DNA of 64,000 bases from Kerstersia gyiorum. GTDB taxonomy: Bacteria; Pseudomonadota; Gammaproteobacteria; Burkholderiales; Burkholderiaceae_B. A model generated the notes under the pieces. The model searched no databases. It worked only from the letters and a program-made list of their open reading frames with translations, and had not been told where the DNA came from. Below, piece after piece: positions 17,060 to 24,910 of this stretch. Location of the stretch: contig NZ_SGWZ01000001.1 of assembly GCF_004216755.1 (NCBI RefSeq), positions 310,001 through 374,000 on the forward strand, given 5' to 3'. A program made the translations under genes and the position numbers. Within the stretch, counting starts at the first letter, position 1. The number at the start of each line of letters is the position of its first letter.

Positions 17060-18628
17060 ATGAAACGTTTTTCCCTTGCCGCCATGTCGCTGGCTTTGGC
17101 CGCGCTGGCTGCGCCCCTGCAGGCGCAAACTCTGAAAGTCGGCATCATCGGCGACCCCGCGTCGCTCAGCCCCACGCGCATTACCGGCGGTGTCTGGGAA
17201 GAAGACGTGTTGCGCGACCTGTTCGCCGGCCTGGTGGAGGTGTCCGCGGACGGCAAAGTGGTGCCGGGCGTCGCGACCGCCTGGACCCTGTCCGACGATG
17301 GCAAGACCTATACCTTCGACCTGCGCGACTCCAAATGGTCGGACGGCACGCCGCTGACGGCGGATGACTTCGTCTATTCCTGGCGCTATGTGCTGGACCC
17401 GCAGAACGCGGTCAGTACTGCGCACCGGTTGTACCCCATCGCCAATGCCGAAGCGATCGCCAAGGGCGAGCAAAAGCCCGAGGCCCTGGGCGTGCGCGCT
17501 TTGGATGGCGGCAAGAAACTGGAAGTCACGCTCAAGGAGCCTTCCACCTATTTCCTCAGCACGCTGGTCCTGCCGGTGTTTTATCCGCTGCCGCGCCAGG
17601 CTATTGAAAAACATGGCAAGAACTGGAGCGAAGTCGATAACATCGTCGTCAATGGCCCCTTCGTGCCGACGCGCTGGATCACCGGCAGCGAACTCAATAC
17701 CAAGAAAAACCCGAATTACTATGATGCCGCCGAGGTCAAGATTGATGGCGTGACTTTCTTCCCGATCGAAGATCGCGACAGCGGCATTACGCGGTTCCGC
17801 GCGGGCGATCTCGATGTGCTGCGCGATTATCCGGCGTCGCAGTATGAGTTCCTGAAGCAGGAAGTGCCGGCCGCCACGCATTTGTCGCCGCGCCTGGGCA
17901 GCTACTACCTGTCATTCAATCTGCGCGATGGCCATCCCACCAGCGATGCGCGCGTGCGCGAGGCGCTGAGCCTGGCCATCAACCGCGAGGTCATTGCGCA
18001 GCAGTTGCTGGAAAATGCCGTGCTGCCGCTGAATTCCTTCCTGCCTACCGGGCTGGACAACTACGAGCCGCAGTACGAAAGGGTGCTGGCGCAACCTTAT
18101 CCTGACCGCCTCAAGCGGGCGGCCGAACTGCTGCGCCAGGCTGGCTACGGGCCGGACAAGCCTCTCAAGCTGGGGCTGAGCTTCAACAGTGGCAGCGAGC
18201 ATCAGCGCATTGCCGTGGCGGTGGCCGCGCAATGGAAGCCGCTGGGTGTGCAGGCCGAGCTGAACAACGCCGAAGCCAATGTCCACTATGCCAACCTGCG
18301 TGCTGGCGATTACGACGTGGGCCGCGCTGCGTGGCTGTCCAGCTACGATGACCCGCAGAACTTCCTGCAACTGCTCTACACGCCAACCAACAACTATGGC
18401 GGTTTCAGCGACGAGGAGTTCAACAAGCTGTACGAACAGGCCAACCTGGAGCGCGACCCGGCGCGCCGCCGCGGCCTGCTGCAACAGGCCGAAGCGCGCC
18501 TGGCGAAAGCCTGGCCCGTGGCGCCGGTGTACGAGTATGCATCGCGCAACCTGGTCAATCCCAAGCTGAAGGGCTGGGAAGACAACGCGCTGGATATCCA
18601 TCCCTCGCGTACCGTGTCGTTCCAATAA
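17060..18628 (+). CDS. oppA: OppA/MppA-type peptide ABC transporter substrate-binding protein
   Basis: 522 residues with a signal peptide (MKRFSLAAMSLALAALAAPLQA) and a full SBP_bac_5 domain (KVGIIGDPASLSPTRITGG at the N-terminus; YTFDLRDSKWSDGTPLTADDFVYSWR near residue 85; VREALSLAINREVIAQQLL near residue 305). The long domain and WRYVLDPQNA segment fit oligopeptide binders like OppA and MppA. It has its own upstream region and a GAGGTGA ribosome site, and lies alone between a terminator and the sigma-factor promoter. It is the best local candidate to serve OppBC-OppDF, about 6 kb away, because that operon has no binding protein. Confidence 0.92.
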   Translation: MKRFSLAAMSLALAALAAPLQAQTLKVGIIGDPASLSPTRITGGVWEEDVLRDLFAGLVEVSADGKVVPGVATAWTLSDDGKTYTFDLRDSKWSDGTPLTADDFVYSWRYVLDPQNAVSTAHRLYPIANAEAIAKGEQKPEALGVRALDGGKKLEVTLKEPSTYFLSTLVLPVFYPLPRQAIEKHGKNWSEVDNIVVNGPFVPTRWITGSELNTKKNPNYYDAAEVKIDGVTFFPIEDRDSGITRFRAGDLDVLRDYPASQYEFLKQEVPAATHLSPRLGSYYLSFNLRDGHPTSDARVREALSLAINREVIAQQLLENAVLPLNSFLPTGLDNYEPQYERVLAQPYPDRLKRAAELLRQAGYGPDKPLKLGLSFNSGSEHQRIAVAVAAQWKPLGVQAELNNAEANVHYANLRAGDYDVGRAAWLSSYDDPQNFLQLLYTPTNNYGGFSDEEFNKLYEQANLERDPARRRGLLQQAEARLAKAWPVAPVYEYASRNLVNPKLKGWEDNALDIHPSRTVSFQ

Positions 18629-18701
18629 GGCGCTAGTCATGCAGGGGGCGGCCGGGGTGACCCGGTTGCTGCCTGCAAGCGACACAGGGCTTGCTGGCGG
18701 G

Positions 18702-18736
18702 TAACCTCATTTACTAAAATGAGGTTAATTTTCATT
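18702..18736. promoter_or_regulatory. Palindrome and Fur-box-like operator upstream of the FecI-type sigma gene
   Basis: An 11-bp perfect inverted repeat (TAACCTCATTT with AAATGAGGTTA, loop ACTA, 18702-18727) overlaps a second AT-rich palindromic element, AATGA-N9-TCATT (18718-18736). The latter resembles Fur boxes, and FecI-type sigma genes in Bordetella relatives are Fur-repressed. The location, 40 bp before the sigma start, is right for an iron-controlled promoter. Binding is inferred. Confidence 0.55.
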
Positions 18737-18776
18737 CTTGATACTTGCCCGAGGGCGGGTGTCCATCCGCCCAGCC

Positions 18777-19271
18777 ATGTCTGCTCCTGCCCCCTCGCCT
18801 GCGCATGTCCTTTACAGCGACCACCATGGCTGGCTGCATGCCTGGTTGCGCAAGAAACTCGGCAGTTCCCCGGATGCCGCCGACCTGGCGCATGATACGT
18901 TCGTGCGTATCCTGGCGCGTGAGCAGATCGCCGGCATGCGCGAGCCGCGTGCCTTCCTGATGACGGTCGCGCAGGGGCTGCTGTCCAATCTGCGGCGGCG
19001 CCGCAAAGTGGAGCAGGCCTATCTGGACGCCTTGGCGGCGTTACCGGTGCCCAGCCACCCCGACCCTGAATCCTGCGCCCTGGTGCTGGAAACCCTGCTG
19101 GAAATCGACCGTCTGCTGGACGGTCTGCCGCATCGTGCCCGGCAGGTATTCCTGATGGCGCAGGTCGATGGCATGACACAGGCGGCCATTGCCCAGGAAT
19201 TGGGCGTGTCGCTGCCCACGGTGCGCCGCGATCTGGTGCGGGCCATCGCCCATTGCAGTTTCGCGGATTAG
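18777..19271 (+). CDS. FecI-like extracytoplasmic-function RNA polymerase sigma factor
   Basis: About 164 residues: sigma region 2 (about 10-75; SSPDAADLAHDTFVRIL is region 2.4-like) and region 4 (about 105-160; DGMTQAAIAQELGVSLPTVRRDL is the helix-turn-helix). The short size and this region-2/4 style match the FecI/FpvI/RhuI iron-starvation sigmas. It should direct transcription of the receptor gene downstream when released by the FecR-like protein. Start at 18777 (MSAPAP); an ATG at 18738 would add 13 atypical residues. The ribosome site is weak. A Fur-like element lies upstream. Confidence 0.88.
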   Translation: MSAPAPSPAHVLYSDHHGWLHAWLRKKLGSSPDAADLAHDTFVRILAREQIAGMREPRAFLMTVAQGLLSNLRRRRKVEQAYLDALAALPVPSHPDPESCALVLETLLEIDRLLDGLPHRARQVFLMAQVDGMTQAAIAQELGVSLPTVRRDLVRAIAHCSFAD

Positions 19272-19273
19272 CC

Positions 19274-20242
19274 ATGTCCGAGATTCCCATGACGGTGCGC
19301 AGGCAAGCAGCCCAATGGCTGGTCGACCTGCAGGACCCTGACGCCACGCCTGCCAGGCGCGAGGCCTGGCAGCGCTGGCTGAGTGCGCACCCCGATCACG
19401 CCCTGGCCTGGAGCAAGGTAGAGGCCCTGGCCTGTAAGACCAGCGCCCTGCCTGCCGGTCTCGGGCGCGCCACGCTGCTGCCGGCGCGTTCGACGCGGCG
19501 GCAATTGCTGACGATCGCTGCGTTTGGCGTGGCGGGGGCGGGTGCCTGGCAGCTCTCTGCCGGTAGCGGCGCTCCCGGGCGGCTGCAGACCGCCACCGGG
19601 GAGCGGCTTGAGCAATACCTGGCCGACGGCTCGCGCCTGATGCTCAATACACAGACGCAGGTGCGGGTCAGGTTCGATGGTGTGCAGCGCTTGTTGGCGC
19701 TGGATCACGGTGAGTTGCTGGTGGAAACCGCGCCGGACAGCGTTCGGCCCGCTCGGCCATTTCGTGTGCAGACCCGCGCCGGTGAGATGCAGGCGTTGGG
19801 CACACGCTTTACCGTCCGGCACGAGCAGGACACTTTGCTGCACGTTCTGGATGGTGCTGTTGACGTGCGGCGCCATGACGCCCCGGACATGCCGGTCCGG
19901 GTGCATGCGTCACACAGTCTGCGGTTTGCCGCGGATGTCTATGGCGAGATCCGGCCTGCGGCGGCAACCGATGCAGCCTGGTCCAACGGCATGTTGCTGG
20001 TTGCCGACATGCCGCTGCCGGACTTCATCGAAGAATTGGGGCGCTATCGCCCCGGCCAGCTGGATTGCGACCCTGAGCTGGCTCATTTGCGCGTTTCCGG
20101 CACATTCCCGCTGGACGACACGGACCGCGTGCTGGCCATGTTGCAGCAGGTGCTGCCGGTCCAGGTCCGGCGCTGGACCAGATACTGGGTCCGTGTGCAG
20201 CCGTTGCCGGCAGGCAAGGCAAAAACATACGGCCGTGCCTGA
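19274..20242 (+). CDS. FecR-like anti-sigma / cell-surface signalling protein
   Basis: About 322 residues. The N-terminal cytoplasmic part (1-75) has the FecR_N pattern (AAQWLVDLQDPDATPARREAW, then RWLSAHPDHALAWSKVE); a single membrane anchor lies at about 82-103 (LLTIAAFGVAGAGAWQL); the periplasmic part (110-320) has the FecR domain (GERLEQYLADGSRLMLNTQT...). It should carry the signal from the N-terminal extension of the TonB receptor to the sigma factor. Start at 19274, 2 bp after the sigma stop; an earlier ATG at 19253 overlaps the sigma gene and is less likely. Confidence 0.9.
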   Translation: MSEIPMTVRRQAAQWLVDLQDPDATPARREAWQRWLSAHPDHALAWSKVEALACKTSALPAGLGRATLLPARSTRRQLLTIAAFGVAGAGAWQLSAGSGAPGRLQTATGERLEQYLADGSRLMLNTQTQVRVRFDGVQRLLALDHGELLVETAPDSVRPARPFRVQTRAGEMQALGTRFTVRHEQDTLLHVLDGAVDVRRHDAPDMPVRVHASHSLRFAADVYGEIRPAAATDAAWSNGMLLVADMPLPDFIEELGRYRPGQLDCDPELAHLRVSGTFPLDDTDRVLAMLQQVLPVQVRRWTRYWVRVQPLPAGKAKTYGRA

Positions 20243-20553
20243 GGGGCGGTAACGCAGCACTCCCATTGCCGCAGCACACCCTCTTGACCGACCTTCCGCC
20301 ATGTTGCCTGGCCTGCCATATGCGGTTCATATGCAGCCTATATGCAGCCTGCATGCGACCCCGATGCGATCCGTATGCGCGCGGCCCAGGCGTGGCCGCC
20401 TGACGGCATGCCATCCCTGGCGGGGGGGCGGTCCGTGGCCTGAACACGATTTTGTAACAGCAGCCGAAATCTGTTTTCTTTTTTCCCGGGTTGAGTGGCA
20501 TGGAAGATGAGAACGCAAATTCTTAAATTTTCCATGAACGAGGGAAATCGACG
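20243..20553. promoter_or_regulatory. Region upstream of the TonB receptor gene
   Basis: The 311-bp gap between the FecR-like gene and the receptor contains six 11-bp repeats (20318-20383) and, closer to the receptor, an AT-rich stretch (about 20445-20540) where the sigma-dependent promoter is expected. I could not identify exact promoter elements. No gene is seen. Confidence 0.45.
20318..20383 (+). repeat. Six tandem 11-bp repeats with invariant ATGC
   Basis: Six consecutive 11-bp units begin at 20318, 20329, 20340, 20351, 20362 and 20373. All carry ATGC at positions 3-6 and most end in pyrimidines; units 2 and 3 are identical (ATATGCAGCCT). The spacing is close to one helical turn, so the ATGC cores face the same side of the DNA. 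It lies about 170 bp before the receptor start. Confidence 0.75.
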
Positions 20554-23043
20554 ATGGACTCAGGTTTTCAGGCCACACGGAAGGCCCGTGCGCGTGTCGT
20601 GCCGGGTGTCTGGCAGCCCACGCTGCTGACGACGCTGTTGCTGTTGATGCTGGCGCCGTTGGCGCCAGCGCCAGCTTCCGCCCAGGAAGCTGGTATCGCG
20701 GCGGAACGCCACTACGACATTCCTGCCGGGCAACTGGCTGACGTGCTGACCCGCCTGGGCAGCGAGGCACGCATTTTGCTGATGTATCCCGCCGCGCTGG
20801 TGAGTGGTGTGCATAGTCCGGGCGTGCAGGGCGCGCGGGATGGCGCTGCCGCCCTGAGCGACGCCTTGCGCGGGACTGGCCTGGAAGCCATCCCGACGGC
20901 CGATGGTTATACCTTGCGGCGCTTGCCACAGGGCGCGGTGACGACGCTGGGTGCGGTGGAGGTGACCGGTGCTGCCTATGACCCCAGGGACGAGATTTTC
21001 CATGCCCTGGGTTCGGTGGGCGTCGTGACCCGTGAAGCGCTGGACCGCGTGCCGGTGACCAGCGCCCGCGATATTTTCCAGGGCGAGCCGGGTGTCTATG
21101 TCATGGATGGCAACCAGGACCCCGGCATCAACAACATCAACATCCGTGGCATTCAGGGGCCGGGCCGCATCAATATGATGGTCGACGGCACGCGCCAGAA
21201 TGCATCGAACTACGCTGGCTACGGCGGGCAGATGTCGCGCGTCTATATCGACCCGGAATTGCTGGGCGGCGTGGATATCGAGAAAGGCCCTACCGGCGGC
21301 ATGCATGGTGCCGGAGTGACGGGCGGCGTGGTGAACCTGCGCACCCTGAATGCCGATGACCTGCTTGAGGGCGATGCCAGCCGGGGCGGGCGCCTGCGCG
21401 TCATTCATGGCGATAATGGCTACAACACCGCCGGCATGGTGGCTGGTGCCATCCGGCTCGATAGCGGTCTGGCGCTGACGGGTGGCGTATCGCGCCGCAA
21501 GAGCGACAACTACCATACCGGCACGCGTAGTGTGCCGGAAGATGGCTATCCGTATTGCAACTCGCGCGGGCAGGACATCGACGATTGCAGCAGCGAAGTC
21601 CCGCTGACCCATCAGGACATGGTGTCAGGCCTGTTCAAGGCGCAGTACAGGATCAATGCGGCACACAGCCTGGAGGCCGGTGCGACGTATTACCGCAACG
21701 AATTCGTCAGCTGGGCGCGCGGGGCTGCGGCGGATGAAGAACTTGGTTTTCCCGAGCAGCATGTCAGTGCCAATACGTTGTCGCTGCGCTATCAGTGGAA
21801 TCCGGTGGACAACCCTTGGTGGGATGTCCGCGCCAACCTCTGGCGGGCGGCCAACCGGACGTCCTACGAGATGTTCGGCGAGCATTACGACATGCATACC
21901 GTGGGTACCGAGATCAGCAATACGGCGCGTCTTCCGCTGGGCGACAACCTGCTGACGCTGAACGTCGGCGGGGAGTTTTACCAGGACAAGGCCGATACAC
22001 ATTCCAGCGGCGCGACGACCGACCCGAGAACCGGTCTGGGGCGGGAAGGCCTGACGGCCAACGGCAAACGTAATATCGGTGGCTGGTTCGCGCAGGCGAG
22101 CCTGGCCTATCACGAGTGGCTGCAGCTCGACGCCGGCTTGCGTGCCGACTACTTCGGCCTGCGTTCCGAAGGCACTTATGCTTCGCGCTACGTGGGGCAG
22201 GGCGTGAACACCCTGTCACTGAACCGCAGTGGTGGCCGGGTAAATCCCAGCGCTGCACTGGGCATCACTCCGGTGGAGGGTGTGCAGTTCTTCGCGCGCT
22301 ATGCGGAAGGCCAGCGGGCGCCGACCTTGTCGGAAACGGCAGGCGGGGGCGCGGTATGGGGCATCTATCACCTGCCCAATCCCTATCTGCGGCCCGAGGT
22401 GGCGCGTACGCACGAATTCGGCCTGAACCTGATCATGGACGACTGGTTGCCCAGCGAGGGCAAGCTGCGGCTGAAAGTGGCGCGCTTCGATTCGCGCTAT
22501 GACGATTACATCCTGCGCAATGCCTTCCGCTATCGCGCTGATTACGCCTATTCGTACCAGTTCGCCAACATCGACCGGGCCACGCTGCGCGGTGTCGAAT
22601 TGCAGGCCCAGCTGGACCTGGGCTATATGTTCGCCGAATTCAGTTTCAACCAGTTCGACCGCATGCTGTTCTGCGATGCCGGCGTTTGCAGCAGCGACCC
22701 GGGCCGCGACAATATCAACGTCACCACGCCGTTCATTCCGCCCAAGCGCAGTATTGCCGCCACCGTGGGCGTGCGGCTGCTGGAGCGCAAGCTGGTGCTG
22801 GGCGCACGCCTGCGTGCCGACACGCGCCGCGGCATGACCGATGCCAACCAGTACAACGACGGCGTGTACTGGAAACCCTATGAAATCGTCGACCTGTTCG
22901 GCAGCTACGACGCCACGCGCCACCTGAAGCTGGGCATCAGCGTAGAGAACATCGCCGACAAGTATTACATCGGCGCCATGAACTTCAATGGCCTGCCTTC
23001 GCCGGGACGCAGCATCAAAGGCTCTCTGACCTACAACTTCTGA
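20554..23043 (+). CDS. TonB-dependent outer-membrane receptor with signalling (STN) domain, haem/haemoglobin type
   Basis: 829 residues. Signal peptide about 1-44 (cleavage after ASA); STN/secretin-TonB signalling domain about 50-115 (YDIPAGQLADVLTRLGSEARILLMY); plug about 140-270 (PGINNINIRGIQGPGRINMMVDG; GGVDIEKGPTGG); 22-strand barrel to a C-terminal phenylalanine (LTYNF). Between residues 580 and 615 it has GQRAPTLSE and NPYLRPE, variants of the FRAP and NPNL motifs of haem/haemoglobin receptors. The STN domain fits the FecI/FecR pair upstream. GAGGGA precedes the ATG. No haem ABC transporter or haem-degradation gene is adjacent, so the ligand remains open. Confidence 0.9.
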   Translation: MDSGFQATRKARARVVPGVWQPTLLTTLLLLMLAPLAPAPASAQEAGIAAERHYDIPAGQLADVLTRLGSEARILLMYPAALVSGVHSPGVQGARDGAAALSDALRGTGLEAIPTADGYTLRRLPQGAVTTLGAVEVTGAAYDPRDEIFHALGSVGVVTREALDRVPVTSARDIFQGEPGVYVMDGNQDPGINNINIRGIQGPGRINMMVDGTRQNASNYAGYGGQMSRVYIDPELLGGVDIEKGPTGGMHGAGVTGGVVNLRTLNADDLLEGDASRGGRLRVIHGDNGYNTAGMVAGAIRLDSGLALTGGVSRRKSDNYHTGTRSVPEDGYPYCNSRGQDIDDCSSEVPLTHQDMVSGLFKAQYRINAAHSLEAGATYYRNEFVSWARGAAADEELGFPEQHVSANTLSLRYQWNPVDNPWWDVRANLWRAANRTSYEMFGEHYDMHTVGTEISNTARLPLGDNLLTLNVGGEFYQDKADTHSSGATTDPRTGLGREGLTANGKRNIGGWFAQASLAYHEWLQLDAGLRADYFGLRSEGTYASRYVGQGVNTLSLNRSGGRVNPSAALGITPVEGVQFFARYAEGQRAPTLSETAGGGAVWGIYHLPNPYLRPEVARTHEFGLNLIMDDWLPSEGKLRLKVARFDSRYDDYILRNAFRYRADYAYSYQFANIDRATLRGVELQAQLDLGYMFAEFSFNQFDRMLFCDAGVCSSDPGRDNINVTTPFIPPKRSIAATVGVRLLERKLVLGARLRADTRRGMTDANQYNDGVYWKPYEIVDLFGSYDATRHLKLGISVENIADKYYIGAMNFNGLPSPGRSIKGSLTYNF

Positions 23044-23118
23044 CCAAACGCCGCTGTGCCGGTTTCACCCTGCAGGGGTGGAGGCCGGCACTTCATGCGC
23101 AAACAAGGAAACCCCATC

Positions 23119-24891
23119 ATGCATGACACGACGTCATCCTGCCGCCGGTCCGGACGCGTAGCCGGCCTGAGCCTGGCGCTGTTGCTGGGCGGCATGGGTG
23201 CTGCCAGCGCGGCGCCCACTGTCTACGAAGTCCGTCATCACTTCGACGCTGCCAACACATCTGCCAGTAGTGTACTGACGGGTTCACTGGCCCCGACGCT
23301 GGGGCGCGACGGCAAACTCTACGGGCTGAAAATCAAATTTTCAGGCACGGCGGAAGGCGGTGTTCGTCTTCTCGTCAGTTGCGCCCTGTACCGGCATGAC
23401 CCTGCCAGTGGCGTCCAGGAAGAGCTGGGCAGTGTTCAGGCCAATGGCGGCAGTCTGCCGGTCAGCCGCGGTTCCGATCTTGGGTCGATGTGTTCGGCAC
23501 CCGTGGAAGACGCCCGGGGCGACTGGTACTGGAACACGTTCTTCGGCGGCGCGGAACAGGCGGGCCAGCTGTTGCGCTACCGGCCCGGTCAGGGCATAGA
23601 AACCGTGTTTTCGTTCCCTGCTGCCGCCGACAGCCCGGTCGGCAGCTATCCCCAATCGGTACTGACACTGGCGCCGGACGGCACGTTCTATGGCACCACG
23701 GCGCGTGGCGGTGCTGCCGGCAACGGCACGATCTTCGCGTTCGTGCCGGAGCAGGGCGTGCAGCTGCTGCATACCCTGGAACGTGATCCCGTCCTGGATC
23801 TCGGCACCATCCGGCTGGGCGGGACGCTGGTGCTGTCGGAGGATGGCAAATCACTGTTCGGGGCGTTCAGCAATGAGGTCGGCAACCATGCCGTCGCCAA
23901 CGCTGGCGACACGTTGTATGCAGTGGATCGCACGACTGGTGTCCTGACGCGCCTGGCGCGCACGGACAGCCGCAGCTACATCACCAACCTGTACCGCCAG
24001 GCTGGCAGCGATGATCTTGTTTTTACGCATTTGAATGCCCAGCACGCCGGGCAGGATGGCTTCGGCGCGACGTTCAACCGCTATCTCGCGGCGGAGCGGC
24101 GCATGACGCAGACGGATTATGTCCTGCCGGTCAATGACCCCGGCGGCGGCATCATGCCCATCGGTTTGACGCCGGGGGCCGATGGCAATCTCTATGGCGT
24201 ATTTCCGAGTGGTGGCTCGAACCAGGCCAGCGCAACCAGCAGGACGGGCTCTATCTTCCGCCTGAAGGGCGATGGCACCTATGAAGTCATTCATATGCTG
24301 GCAGGCCTGTCCAATGGCAAGTTGCTGGAAGGGGCTGCGCCAGGGGGAGGCCTGACGCTGGCGCCGGATGGCCGTCTGTATGGAGTGACCGACACCGGTG
24401 GCGAATTCGACCAGGGAACGCTGTTCGCCGTCACACCTGGCGACGCCATTGCGCCGATGCTGACTTTCACGCTGGTCGCCTCGGGTGATAAAGACAGCAC
24501 CGTGGTGAACTTTCCGGAGCCGCACACGATTGTGGCTGGCCAATGGGCCAAGTTCCGCTGGGCCACGGTTCAGGCGGATGACTGCGAAGGCGGCGGCGAT
24601 TGGCCGGCGCCGGGTGCGATTCCGGCCAGCGGTGAGCTGGAAGTCATGCCCGCCACGCCGGGCGAATACCGCTATGTCGTGTCCTGCCGCAATACCGCCG
24701 AACCGACGCAGCGTTTCACAGCGGCCCAGTATCTGAATGTGGTACCGACGACCGGCGAACACATCGAAGCCGGCAACGGTGGCGGCGCGCTTGCCTGGCC
24801 CGTGCTGCTGCTGCTGGCATTGCTGGGTCTGACGGGCAATCGCAACCCGCTGGCCACGCGCCATACCGGTAGTCGCCGCAGGTCCGAGTAA
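23119..24891 (+). CDS. Exported beta-propeller (GloVer-repeat) protein with GlyGly-CTERM-like tail, function unknown
   Basis: About 590 residues. A signal peptide (MHDTTSSCRRSGRVAG... cleavage near ASA-APT) precedes five or more propeller-type repeats of the form LAPDGTFYGTT-GG-GTIFAF (for example SVLTLAPDGTFYGTTARGG, LTPGADGNLYGVFPSGG, LTLAPDGRLYGVTDTGG). One Ig-like module with two cysteines follows (about 475-555; DDCEGGGDW ... VVSC). The tail is GNGGGALAWPVLLLLALLGL then a basic end, like GlyGly-CTERM signals processed by rhombosortase. Start at 23119 has AAGGAAA 7 bp upstream. It follows the receptor by 75 bp, probably in the same operon. No known function. Confidence 0.72.
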   Translation: MHDTTSSCRRSGRVAGLSLALLLGGMGAASAAPTVYEVRHHFDAANTSASSVLTGSLAPTLGRDGKLYGLKIKFSGTAEGGVRLLVSCALYRHDPASGVQEELGSVQANGGSLPVSRGSDLGSMCSAPVEDARGDWYWNTFFGGAEQAGQLLRYRPGQGIETVFSFPAAADSPVGSYPQSVLTLAPDGTFYGTTARGGAAGNGTIFAFVPEQGVQLLHTLERDPVLDLGTIRLGGTLVLSEDGKSLFGAFSNEVGNHAVANAGDTLYAVDRTTGVLTRLARTDSRSYITNLYRQAGSDDLVFTHLNAQHAGQDGFGATFNRYLAAERRMTQTDYVLPVNDPGGGIMPIGLTPGADGNLYGVFPSGGSNQASATSRTGSIFRLKGDGTYEVIHMLAGLSNGKLLEGAAPGGGLTLAPDGRLYGVTDTGGEFDQGTLFAVTPGDAIAPMLTFTLVASGDKDSTVVNFPEPHTIVAGQWAKFRWATVQADDCEGGGDWPAPGAIPASGELEVMPATPGEYRYVVSCRNTAEPTQRFTAAQYLNVVPTTGEHIEAGNGGGALAWPVLLLLALLGLTGNRNPLATRHTGSRRRSE

Positions 24892-24910
24892 ATATAGACA
24901 GGGAATTGAT

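Noticed and set aside
20318..20383. CRISPR-like array
   Set aside because: The units are only 11 bp with no spacers; this is a short phased repeat, not a CRISPR.
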